Shown one piece after another: positions 32,722 to 40,290 of a DNA stretch of 40,570 nt. The DNA comes from Planctomycetota bacterium. Lineage in GTDB: Bacteria; Planctomycetota; PLA2; JAEUHO01. The notes beneath the pieces were generated by a model. The model did no database searches and had not been told where the DNA came from. It worked only from the letters and a program-made list of their open reading frames with translations. Numbering within the stretch: position 1 is the first letter of the stretch; every line of letters begins with the position of its first letter. The translations under genes and the position numbers were made by a program. The stretch spans positions 1 through 40,570 of the forward strand of contig JACKGW010000017.1 of the NCBI GenBank assembly GCA_020631815.1. Reading direction: 5' to 3'.

Positions 32722-32744
32722 CCCCCGAGCCTACGGCTCGGGGG
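32722..32744 (-). promoter_or_regulatory. Palindrome carrying a -10-like box at the CDGSH start
   Basis: CCCCCGAGCC (32722-32731) and GGCTCGGGGG (32735-32744) form a perfect 10-bp stem with a 3-nt turn, one base from the ATG at 32720. On the minus strand TAGGCT (32733-32728) spans the turn and ends 7 nt before the ATG. It may be a promoter plus operator, or the 3'-end hairpin of proS. Confidence 0.5.
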
Positions 32745-32766
32745 GACGGTCCCGCGATGCCGGACG

Positions 32767-34503
32767 TCAGGAGGCCTGGGCCGCCGCGACGGCGGCCTGC
32801 ACGCGCGGCAGCACCTCGTCGGCCGACAACGCCTCGGCGTCGCCGCCCGTGCGCGTCTTCCACTCGATGCGCCGCTCGCCGGCATCCCGACCGACCACCA
32901 CGCGCAGCGGGATCCCGACCAGGTCGGCATCCTTGAACTTGGCGCCGGCGCCCAGCTTGCGGTCGTCCCACAGCACGTCGATGCCTTCGGCCTCGAGCGT
33001 GTCGTGGAGCTCCTGGGCGAGCGCGGTCTGCACCTCGTCGTCCGGACGCATCTGGATCAACATCACCGTGTACGGCGCGATCGGCAGCGGCCAGATCATG
33101 CCCGCCTCGTCGTGGTTCTGCTCGATGGCGGAGGCCGCCACGCGGCTCACGCCGATGCCGTAGCAGCCCATGTGGAACGGCTGCAGCTGACCGCCTTCGT
33201 CCGCGAACGTGGCCCCCATCGCCGCGCTGTACTTGGTGCCCAGCTGGAAGATGTGACCCACCTCGATGCCGCGGGTGATCTCGATCTCACCGTCGCCCTC
33301 GACCGTGCGGTCTCCGGCCTTGACCAAGCCCAGGTCCACCGTCTCCGGCTGCGGCAGGTCGCGCCCGAACCACACGTCGAGCCAGTGCGTGTCGGTCTCG
33401 TTGCCGCCGCAGAGGAAGCCCTGCACGCCCTCGACGCTCTGGTCGGCGAGCACGCGCACGTCGTCCGCGAGGCCGATCGGCCCGGCGAAGCCCGGCGCCG
33501 CACCCGTGGCCTTGCGCACCAGGGCCTCGTCCGCCAGCTCCACCTTGAGCGCGCCCAAGTGGTTCAGCAGCTTGACCTCGTTGACCTCGCGGTCGCCGCG
33601 GGCCATCACGGCCACCACCTGCTCGCGGTCCTCGAACGTCGCGCGGTAGAGCACCGTCTTGAGCATGCGCTCGGCCGGCAGGTCCGGGAACAGCTTGCGG
33701 AGGTCGTCCACGGAGCGCGCCTTCGGCGTCGACTCCTTGTGCATGGCGACTTCCGCCGGGGCCGCCGGCGGCGCGGAGATGCGGCTCACCGCCTTCTCCA
33801 CGTTGGCCGCGTAGCCCGTGGCGCGGCAGACGGCGATGGCGTCCTCGCCCGTGTCCGCGTCCACCATGAACTCCTCGCTGCCCGAGCCGCCGATGGCACC
33901 GGCGTCGGCGAGCACCGGCGTGAAGCGCAGGCCGCAGCGACGGAAGATGGCGCGGTACACCTCGCGCATGCGCTCGTAGGACGCCGCCATCGCTTCCGCC
34001 GTGGCGTCGAACGAGTAGGCGTCCTTCATGACGAACTCGCGCCCGCGCATCAGGCCGAAGCGCGGACGGATCTCGTCACGGAACTTGGTCTGGATCTGGT
34101 ACAGCGTGACCGGCAGCTGCTTGTACGAGGTGACGCGCCCACGCACGAACGTCGTGATGACCTCCTCGTGCGTCGGGCCCAGGCAGACCTCGCGGCCGCG
34201 GCCGTCCTCGAAGTGGTAGAGGATGCCGTCCTTGACGTAGCGCTCCCAGCGCCCGCTCTCGACCCAGATCTCCTTCGGCTGAAGCGCCGGCATGAGCAGC
34301 TCGAGGCAGCCCGCCTTGTCGTGCTCCTCGCGCACGATCGTCTCGATCTTGCGCAGCACCCGCCACAGCAGGGGGCCGTACACGTAGACCCCCGCCGTCA
34401 GCTTCTCGAGGAAGCCGGCGCGCACCATGAGGGCATGTGAGGCCACCTCGGCGTCCGCCGGGGCCTCCTTGAGCGTCGTGAACAAGCACTGGGAGATCCG
34501 CAT
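32767..34503 (-). CDS. proS: Prolyl-tRNA synthetase (bacterial type)
   Basis: The 578-residue class II synthetase charges tRNA-Pro. Early motifs are SHALMVRAGFLEKLTAGVYV, then PALQPKEIWVESGRW. Motif 2 is FRDEIRPRFGLMRGREFVMK followed by DAYSFD. The large insertion (about 225-390) is the editing domain that clears mischarged alanine, and it places this enzyme in the bacterial, not archaeal, group. Motif 3, CYGIGVSR, follows, then the anticodon-binding domain (DVLWDDRKLGAGAKF). The ATG at 34503 was chosen because the protein then begins at the family-typical position. A TAGGAT box lies 8 nt upstream and there is no Shine-Dalgarno, so it may be leaderless. It diverges from xthA. Confidence 0.97.
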   Translation of the reverse strand: MRISQCLFTTLKEAPADAEVASHALMVRAGFLEKLTAGVYVYGPLLWRVLRKIETIVREEHDKAGCLELLMPALQPKEIWVESGRWERYVKDGILYHFEDGRGREVCLGPTHEEVITTFVRGRVTSYKQLPVTLYQIQTKFRDEIRPRFGLMRGREFVMKDAYSFDATAEAMAASYERMREVYRAIFRRCGLRFTPVLADAGAIGGSGSEEFMVDADTGEDAIAVCRATGYAANVEKAVSRISAPPAAPAEVAMHKESTPKARSVDDLRKLFPDLPAERMLKTVLYRATFEDREQVVAVMARGDREVNEVKLLNHLGALKVELADEALVRKATGAAPGFAGPIGLADDVRVLADQSVEGVQGFLCGGNETDTHWLDVWFGRDLPQPETVDLGLVKAGDRTVEGDGEIEITRGIEVGHIFQLGTKYSAAMGATFADEGGQLQPFHMGCYGIGVSRVAASAIEQNHDEAGMIWPLPIAPYTVMLIQMRPDDEVQTALAQELHDTLEAEGIDVLWDDRKLGAGAKFKDADLVGIPLRVVVGRDAGERRIEWKTRTGGDAEALSADEVLPRVQAAVAAAQAS

Positions 34504-34511
34504 GGCGCGGG

Positions 34512-34517
34512 ATCCTA
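34512..34517 (-). promoter_or_regulatory. Candidate -10 box for a leaderless start (proS)
   Basis: TAGGAT on the minus strand ends 8 nt before the ATG at 34503. No Shine-Dalgarno is visible in the short gap. Confidence 0.45.
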
Positions 34518-34619
34518 CCGGGCTCCCCGCAGAGCGCCCCCCGCGGCGGGGGCCGCCCCCAAGACAGAGGGGCCCGGGCGCCACGGACCCTGGCAGGATG
34601 CGCCGCAGGAGGCGATCCG

Positions 34620-35429
34620 GTGCGCATCGCGTCGTGGAACATCAATGGGGTGCGCTCGGCGGCGAGCAAGGGCCTGAAGGAGTGGCTCCAGGCCACGGAG
34701 GCCGACGTGGTCGCGCTGCAGGAGGTGCGGGCCACGCCGGAGCAGGCGCGGGCGGCGCTCGCCGACGTGCTCGACGGATGGCACCTCGAGGTGCGCGATG
34801 CGAAGCGGGCCGGGTACAGCGGCGTGGCACTGCTCACGCGGGAGAAGCCCGACGCGTGGATCGACGGCCTGGGCGACTCGCGCTTCGACGATGAGGGCCG
34901 CCTCGTTGGTGCGCGCTTCGGACGGTTCGTGGTGCTCGGGGGCTACTTCCCCAACGGCAACGGCAAGGACCGCGATCTGTCGCGCATTCCCTACAAGCTG
35001 GAGTTCACGGCGGCCGTCCGCGACATGGCGGAGCGCATGGCCAAGGGCGGGCAGCGCGTCGTCGTGCTCGGCGACTTCAACACGGCCCACCGCGAGATCG
35101 ACCTGGCGCGACCCGGCCCCAACGTGGGGACGAGCGGCTTCACTCCCATCGAACGCGAAGCGCTCGACAGCTGGATCACGGGCGGTTGGGTGGACTCGTT
35201 CCGACGCTTCGAGAGCGGGCCCGGCCACTACACGTGGTGGTCGCAGCGCTTCGGCGTGCGCCAGAAGAACATCGGCTGGCGCATCGATCTCGCGCTGGCC
35301 ACACGGGGCTGCGCGAAGCACCTGGTGCATGCCTGGCACGAGCCGCACGTGATGGGCTCGGACCACTGTCCGATCGGCGTGGCCTTCGCGCCCGAGGTGC
35401 TCGGGCAGCGCCGGGCTACCGCGGGCTGA
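34620..35429 (+). CDS. xthA: Exodeoxyribonuclease III (AP endonuclease, XthA family)
   Basis: The 269-residue enzyme of the exonuclease-endonuclease-phosphatase fold cleaves at abasic sites in base-excision repair. It starts MRIASWNINGVRSA (catalytic N7), then LQEV (metal ligand E35), GGYFPNGN, LGDFNTAHREIDL (catalytic Asp and Asn), and ends with GWRIDLALAT and MGSDHCPI (catalytic Asp-His). All catalytic residues are present and the length is normal. The start is a GTG at 34620 with AGGAGG (34607-34612) 7 nt upstream. Its last 14 bases overlap the 3' end of the oppositely oriented repeat-protein gene. Confidence 0.96.
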   Translation: MRIASWNINGVRSAASKGLKEWLQATEADVVALQEVRATPEQARAALADVLDGWHLEVRDAKRAGYSGVALLTREKPDAWIDGLGDSRFDDEGRLVGARFGRFVVLGGYFPNGNGKDRDLSRIPYKLEFTAAVRDMAERMAKGGQRVVVLGDFNTAHREIDLARPGPNVGTSGFTPIEREALDSWITGGWVDSFRRFESGPGHYTWWSQRFGVRQKNIGWRIDLALATRGCAKHLVHAWHEPHVMGSDHCPIGVAFAPEVLGQRRATAG

Positions 35430-36627
35430 CGAGGGTCGCGCGACGCGCCTGCTCGGCAGCGTAGCGCGAGGCTTCCATCATCGTCGTCGTGCCGGGCAGG
35501 AGGCGGTAGCCGACGGCACCGTCGGGCACGACGGTGACGCGCAGCTCCGGCAGGCTCACAGGCTCGCGGACGGGGCGTGTGCCTGCACGACCGCAGGGCT
35601 CCTCGGAGCACTCCCAGCCGTAGGTGACCGTCTCTTCCTCGTTGCCGATGCGCTCGCGATCCGGCAGCCAGCCGACGCACTTCTTCACTTCGCGCTCGCC
35701 GACCTTGACTCGCTCACGGCGCGTACCGCAGGGGATGCGCTCTTCGTCCATGCCGACGCAGCGGCGCTCGACGCGCTCCCCCACGACGACGCGCTCGCGG
35801 CGCGTGCCCTGGACCACCTTCTCCACGCGGACGCCACGGAACTCGCGCACCTTGAAGGTGCCCTCCTGGACCCACTCGAGGCGTACGCCCCGGGGCCGGA
35901 CCTCGCCGTGGAAGCCCTGGAGCGCCTTGAAGCGGCGCGTGCCCTCGTTGACCGTGCACTCTTGCTCACCCGTGGTCACGCGGCAGGTGCGGCCCGTCTG
36001 GGGGTCGGTCTGGCAGGCCGTGGTGGGACGCTTGACGGTGCGCTCGATGGGCTCCTCGCCGTACTCGTAGACCTCGTCCACGACGTAGCGCTCGGCGGGA
36101 ATCTCCTTCGTCACCAGGCGCGGGCGCTCGACCTCTTCCCACACCTCGTGCTTGCGTTCGACGACCTGGGGGACGTCACGCCAGCCGTAGATCTTGACGG
36201 TGATGTCCTCGTAGCGCGGCGTGCGGCGGACCTGGAACGCGGGCGTGTCCCGCCACTCGTAGACGGGGACGTACTCGGTGCGGTACTGCGGAACGCGCCA
36301 GTTGCGGTACGTCGGGTTGACGCGCGTGAAGGTCTGCACCTCCATGCGACCGCGCACCGGTGCGGGGACGTGCTCCCGTCGCGTGCGGCAGCCGCACACC
36401 GTGGGCAGCACGCCCACGTAGGCACCGTTCGTCGCCTGCGGCGCCGTCAGGGGCTCGCTGGCCTGGGGAACGACGACCGGGGCCGAGCCCGGCGCGGGAG
36501 CCACCACGGGCGGCGGCAGGGTCGCCTCGTCGTCCGCACGCGCTGCGGTTGCGGGCAGGAAGGCGATCGCGCCGGCCGCCAGCAGGACCCCCAGCGGCAG
36601 ACGGCTCGTGGAGCGGACCCCTCGCAT
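35416..36627 (-). CDS. Exported octad/nonad repeat protein (shorter paralog)
   Basis: The 403-residue protein has a signal peptide (hydrophobic 12-28, cleavage near TAARA-DD), then a Pro/Ala/Val-rich spacer (35-75). Two repeat blocks follow. In block 1, Pro falls at 105, 113, 121, 129, 137, 153, 169, 177, 193 and 201, a strict 8-residue register, usually followed one or two residues later by Tyr, Phe or Val. In block 2, Gly falls at every ninth residue from 220 to 346 without a break (15 positions). A 27-residue super-repeat is visible: GTRRERVVVGERVERRC at 274 and GTRRERVKVGEREVKKC at 301. There are ten Cys. It resembles planctomycete surface repeat proteins of the Tyr/Thr/Val type, though I cannot confirm homology. 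The ATG at 36627 has GAGGAGG about 6 nt upstream. The paralog lies 88 nt upstream. Confidence 0.85.
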   Translation of the reverse strand: MRGVRSTSRLPLGVLLAAGAIAFLPATAARADDEATLPPPVVAPAPGSAPVVVPQASEPLTAPQATNGAYVGVLPTVCGCRTRREHVPAPVRGRMEVQTFTRVNPTYRNWRVPQYRTEYVPVYEWRDTPAFQVRRTPRYEDITVKIYGWRDVPQVVERKHEVWEEVERPRLVTKEIPAERYVVDEVYEYGEEPIERTVKRPTTACQTDPQTGRTCRVTTGEQECTVNEGTRRFKALQGFHGEVRPRGVRLEWVQEGTFKVREFRGVRVEKVVQGTRRERVVVGERVERRCVGMDEERIPCGTRRERVKVGEREVKKCVGWLPDRERIGNEEETVTYGWECSEEPCGRAGTRPVREPVSLPELRVTVVPDGAVGYRLLPGTTTMMEASRYAAEQARRATLVSPR

Positions 36628-36715
36628 GTCGTTCCTCCTCGCAGCCAGACCTTCTAGGACGCAGCCGGGGGAAGCGACCTTCCGGCGCGGGCCCGCGGGG
36701 CGGGCTCGCCGGGTC

Positions 36716-38059
36716 TTACTTCCCGCCTGCGCAGCTGGTGCACGCCGGAGCGGCGCAGCGCGGCGCTTCCGGCGGGCCGATGTGGTCTTCCACCTTGCGG
36801 TAGCCGACCACGCGACGCTCCTCGCGCTCGCCCACCTGGACCCGGACCTCGCGGGTTCCGTCGCAGACGGTCCGCATGCGCGTGCCGACCTGGACACGCT
36901 TGGTCTCGGTGCCCATGTAGACGCGCTCGGTCTTGTAGCCGGCGAACACGCTCTTGACGGTGGTACCCGCGTCGACGTTCTCACAGCGGGTGCCGACGGC
37001 GTCCTTCTGGGTGGTGTAGCCCGTCACGCAGGCCTCACCCAGCTGGAAGCCCTTGACGAAGGACTCGCACTTGCAGCCGACCTGCACCTGCTCCGCGCGC
37101 CAGCCGCGCTTCTCGGGCTGCATCACCCAGGTGCGGACGTAGGTCTCGTCCTCGCAACGGAGCGTGCCCCACTCGCTGCGCTCGCCGACGACCTTCTGCT
37201 CGTAGGAGTGGCCGGTCTTGACGGTCTCGCAGCGCGTGCCGCAGCGGACGGGCTCGGTCTCGCGCCAGCCGACGAGGCGCTTCTCGGTCTTGGTGCCGAC
37301 CTGGACCTTGCCGCTCTGCTTGTCCTTGCAGTCGCAGCCGCGGCGACCGCACTCGTCGCACGTGCACATCACGTCGGTGGTCTCGCGGTGCACGTAGACG
37401 GGCACCTCGACCTCTTCGTAGATGGGCTCGTACTGCTTCTTCATGATCGGCACTTCGCGCGTGCCGAAGGTGGGCGTGGCGACGGTCTGCACGTCATCGA
37501 CGGCGCGGTAGCCCTGGACGCGCTTGACGCGCGTGCCGTAGAGCGGCGTCGGGACGAGGCTCTCGTCCTGCACCCAGCGCGTCTCCATGACGGGCACCGA
37601 GCGGCAGTCCATGCAGGGCTCGCGCGTGTACTTGACGATGGGCTCGCGACGCTCCTGGTAGACGGGCACGGTGCGCTTGCCGACGAGCGGCACCTCTTGC
37701 TTGACGAACACGGGGACGCAGCGCTCGTGCCAGACGGGCACCTCGCGCATCTCGTAGACCGGCTCTTCGACCTGCTTGTAGCAGGGCACCGACTTGACGC
37801 CGTAGACGGGGATCTTGACCGTCTCGGTGATCTCTTCGCAGTGCGTGACGACCTTGCACTCGTCGCAGGTGTCGCACGACCCGCAGTCGCGGCAGCCGGC
37901 CACGGCCACATGCGCGGGGGCGGGCGAGTCCGACGCCCAGGCCGCGACCTGCTCGGCGCTCGGGGCGCCGTCGCCGGCGAAAGCCGTCCCGCCAAGCAGC
38001 ACGGGCAAGGCGAGGGCGAGCGCCTTCACGAAGGCGCGGACCCGGATCGTGGTCGTCAT
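36716..38059 (-). CDS. Exported Cys-rich octad/nonad repeat protein (longer paralog)
   Basis: The 447-residue protein has a signal peptide (hydrophobic 12-26, cleavage near AFAGD), then a Cys cluster C56, C59, C62, C65, C68, C74. Block 1 is a run of octads with Pro at 84, 92, 100, 108, 116, 124, 132, 140, 148, 156, 172, 196, 204, 212 and 220, all in one register, in the pattern (V/E)P(V/I/C/L)(Y/W/F). A second Cys cluster follows (C232-C244). Block 2 has Gly at 328, 337, then 347, 356, 365 and on to 419 every nine residues, with an earlier set at 255-292. I count 26 Cys, and the tail ends in three (435, 440, 443). Disulfide or metal cross-linked surface layers are a plausible role, by inference. 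The ATG at 38059 has GGAGGG 6-7 nt upstream. Confidence 0.85.
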   Translation of the reverse strand: MTTTIRVRAFVKALALALPVLLGGTAFAGDGAPSAEQVAAWASDSPAPAHVAVAGCRDCGSCDTCDECKVVTHCEEITETVKIPVYGVKSVPCYKQVEEPVYEMREVPVWHERCVPVFVKQEVPLVGKRTVPVYQERREPIVKYTREPCMDCRSVPVMETRWVQDESLVPTPLYGTRVKRVQGYRAVDDVQTVATPTFGTREVPIMKKQYEPIYEEVEVPVYVHRETTDVMCTCDECGRRGCDCKDKQSGKVQVGTKTEKRLVGWRETEPVRCGTRCETVKTGHSYEQKVVGERSEWGTLRCEDETYVRTWVMQPEKRGWRAEQVQVGCKCESFVKGFQLGEACVTGYTTQKDAVGTRCENVDAGTTVKSVFAGYKTERVYMGTETKRVQVGTRMRTVCDGTREVRVQVGEREERRVVGYRKVEDHIGPPEAPRCAAPACTSCAGGK

Positions 38060-38175
38060 GACTTCCCTCCGCCAGCCTCCCGCCGGACGGCAGGAGGCAC
38101 CGCCGACCGGGCTCCCGACCCAGCCGACCGTCCGGGCGAAGGTATCACGCCCCCGCCTCGGCCGGAGGCCCCCGT

Positions 38176-39021
38176 TCAGGCCCCACCGGGCCCGGAAGGC
38201 CGCCCGTCGGGGCTCTCCGGATGGGGCCGGCCCTCCAGGAGACGCTTGGCCAGGGCCGCGACCCAGGTCCGGGGCAGGAAGCGCTGGCTGAAGAGCTCGG
38301 CCTTGTTCACGAGGCCCGGCACGACCTCCATCCGGCCCTTGGCGACGGCAGCGAGGCCGGCCCGGGCCACGCGGTCCACGTCCATGCGCCAGCGCAGGAT
38401 CCCGGTGAGGCGCGTGTAGCCCGCCGCCTCGAAGAACTCCGTGTCCGTGACGCCGGGGCACAGCGCCGTCACGTGGACGCCGCTGCCCTTCACCTCCTGG
38501 TGCACGCCGCACGAGAGGTTGAGCAGGTAGGCCTTCGTGCCGGCGTACGCCGCCTGGTACGGCGCGGCCTGGTAGCCGGCGATGCTCGCCACGTTCAGCA
38601 CCGCGCCACGTCCCGCCTCCAGCATGGGCGACAGCAGCCGACGCAGGAGCTCGGTCGAGGCCTCGACGTTGAGGCGCAGCATCGATCGCTGCCGCTCGAG
38701 GTCTCCGTGATCGAAGCGACCGGGCACGGCAAAGCCTGCGTTGTTGACCAGCAGGTCCACGCGCTTCAGCAGGGCCGTCGCCTGGGCTGCCACGTGGGCA
38801 GGAGCGCCCGGCTCCGCCAAATCCGCAACGACCACGTAGACCTCGGGCGCCCCCGCCTCGCGAAGCTCCGTGGCCAGGGCCTCGAGCCGATCCTGACGCC
38901 GCGCGGTGAGCACGAGCCGCGCGCCATCGGCGGCCAAGCGTCGCGCGATGGCCGCACCGATGCCCGAGCTCGCGCCCGTGACGAGCGCTCCCCAGCCGGA
39001 CCACGAGCGGATGCGCGACAT
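38176..39021 (-). CDS. Short-chain dehydrogenase/reductase (classical SDR)
   Basis: The 281-residue Rossmann-fold oxidoreductase has the cofactor loop TGASSGIG (about 15-22), followed by an Arg pair after beta-2 (TARRQDR) that favours NADP(H). NNAGFAVPG follows, then a catalytic Ser in VASIAGY and the YxxxK pair in AYAGTKAYL. The substrate is not predictable, but the sequence resembles the DltE/YqjQ-like subgroup acting on lipid or fatty-acyl substrates. The tail is Pro/Gly/Arg-rich. The start was set at the ATG at 39021, just before the Rossmann strand. There is no Shine-Dalgarno, and a weak CACCAT lies 6 nt upstream. It diverges from the DUF2332 gene across a 193-base gap. Confidence 0.92.
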   Translation of the reverse strand: MSRIRSWSGWGALVTGASSGIGAAIARRLAADGARLVLTARRQDRLEALATELREAGAPEVYVVVADLAEPGAPAHVAAQATALLKRVDLLVNNAGFAVPGRFDHGDLERQRSMLRLNVEASTELLRRLLSPMLEAGRGAVLNVASIAGYQAAPYQAAYAGTKAYLLNLSCGVHQEVKGSGVHVTALCPGVTDTEFFEAAGYTRLTGILRWRMDVDRVARAGLAAVAKGRMEVVPGLVNKAELFSQRFLPRTWVAALAKRLLEGRPHPESPDGRPSGPGGA

Positions 39022-39202
39022 GCGCCCATGGTGGCACGCGGGCCGCCTAGCCGGGCCGGCTGTCTCCCCCTGCCCCGTGCGCGCACCCGCTGGCCCGGGG
39101 GGAAGGCCGCAGGCTCGGACGTGTGCGCTTCGGATGCGCATCGCAGGCACAAGGCCCAGGCACATGTGCTCCAGGGCGCTCGACGACCACCGCCAGGGGG
39201 CG

Positions 39203-39208
39203 TAGCCT
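39203..39208 (+). promoter_or_regulatory. Candidate -10 box for a leaderless start (DUF2332 gene)
   Basis: TAGCCT ends exactly 6 nt before the ATG at 39215, with no Shine-Dalgarno. It is the same hexamer that faces selB. Confidence 0.55.
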
Positions 39209-39214
39209 CACCCC

Positions 39215-40168
39215 ATGGACGTGGCGGCCTCCTACACGCGGTTTGCGCGCGAGGAAGCCCGCTCCAAGTCGCCCACGTACGAACGCCTCGCCCTGGAGGT
39301 GGTCGGATCGGCGGTAGCCCGCGAGCTCCTCGAGTCGCTGCCGCCGGCGAAGCGGCAGCCCAATCTCCTGTTCGCGTCGATTCGGTACCTCGGCGGTGAC
39401 GTATCCCGTGGCGACCACGTGGACGTATTGCTCCGTCGGGACTTCGAGCGCATTCGACAGTGCATGCTCCAACGCTCGACCCAGACGAATGAGCCGGGTC
39501 GCTGCGCCACGCTCCTTCCGTACCTGGCGCCGTTCGAGGAACCCATCGCGCTCATTGAGGTGGGAGCAGCAGGCGGGCTGTGCATCTACCCGGACCAGTT
39601 CGAGTACGACTACGGCGGGGTGCGCGTGATATCCCGAGATCCGCGCGACATCCCGAGGCCTCGCTTCCCGTGTGCGGTGTCCGACCGCCACCTCGGTCCG
39701 CACCGCGCACCCGACGTGGCCTTCCGAGCGGGCGTGGACCTACACCCCGTGGACCTCTCGGACGAATCGCACGTCCGCTGGCTGACGGCCCTCGTCTGGC
39801 CGGAGCACGCAGAACGGGCCGCGCGCCTGCGCCTGGCCATCGACACGGTGGCCGCGCTGGGGCCCCAGGTCGTGCAGGGTGACTTGATCGACACCCTGCC
39901 TGACTTGGTGCACCGCGCCGCCCCCCATGGCCGCGTCGTCGTGTTCCACTCGGCGGTGCTCTGCTACCTGCCGGCAACCCGTCGCGCGGAGTTCCAAGCG
40001 CTTGTGCGTTCCCTCCCCGTGACGTGGATCAGCAACGAGGCCCCGGGGGTCGTGGCCGGCCTCGACGCGCCTTCACCGCCCGACAAGCCCTCCTTTCTCG
40101 TCGCCGTCGACGGCCGGACCGTTGCGTACGCGGATCCGCATGGAGCTTGGCTCGAACCCATTGCCTGA
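39215..40168 (+). CDS. DUF2332 family protein
   Basis: The 317-residue protein matches the DUF2332 plan. The N-terminus is YTRFAREEARSKSPTYERLA. PAKRQPNLLFASIRYLGG follows near residue 44, then LIEVGAAGGLCIYPDQFEY (about 114-132), which looks like a SAM-type glycine loop. VVFHSAVLCYLP lies near 243 and WISNEAPG near 273. No enzymatic activity is established for the family as far as I know, but the glycine loop suggests a methyltransferase-like fold. It is best known from actinobacteria, so transfer is possible. The coding sequence looks slightly less GC-biased than its neighbours by eye; I have not computed this. Confidence 0.88.
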   Translation: MDVAASYTRFAREEARSKSPTYERLALEVVGSAVARELLESLPPAKRQPNLLFASIRYLGGDVSRGDHVDVLLRRDFERIRQCMLQRSTQTNEPGRCATLLPYLAPFEEPIALIEVGAAGGLCIYPDQFEYDYGGVRVISRDPRDIPRPRFPCAVSDRHLGPHRAPDVAFRAGVDLHPVDLSDESHVRWLTALVWPEHAERAARLRLAIDTVAALGPQVVQGDLIDTLPDLVHRAAPHGRVVVFHSAVLCYLPATRRAEFQALVRSLPVTWISNEAPGVVAGLDAPSPPDKPSFLVAVDGRTVAYADPHGAWLEPIA

Positions 40169-40209
40169 TTGGCGAACGCGGTGGACTTGTACGTCACTCG
40201 AGAGCCACC

Positions 40210-40266
40210 GAGTGCGGGCAAGTCTCATGCATCATGCGCACAGTTTCATGGGATTTGCCCGCACTC
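40210..40266. repeat. Inverted repeat in the DUF2332 / clpC convergent gap
   Basis: Arms 40210-40229 (GAGTGCGGGCAAGTCTCATG) and 40247-40266 are complementary at 18 of 20 positions with a 17-nt loop. It sits between two converging genes and could serve as a bidirectional transcript end. No T-tract is seen on either side. Confidence 0.65.
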
Positions 40267-40290
40267 CGTACCCACCGTACCCACTCGCCG

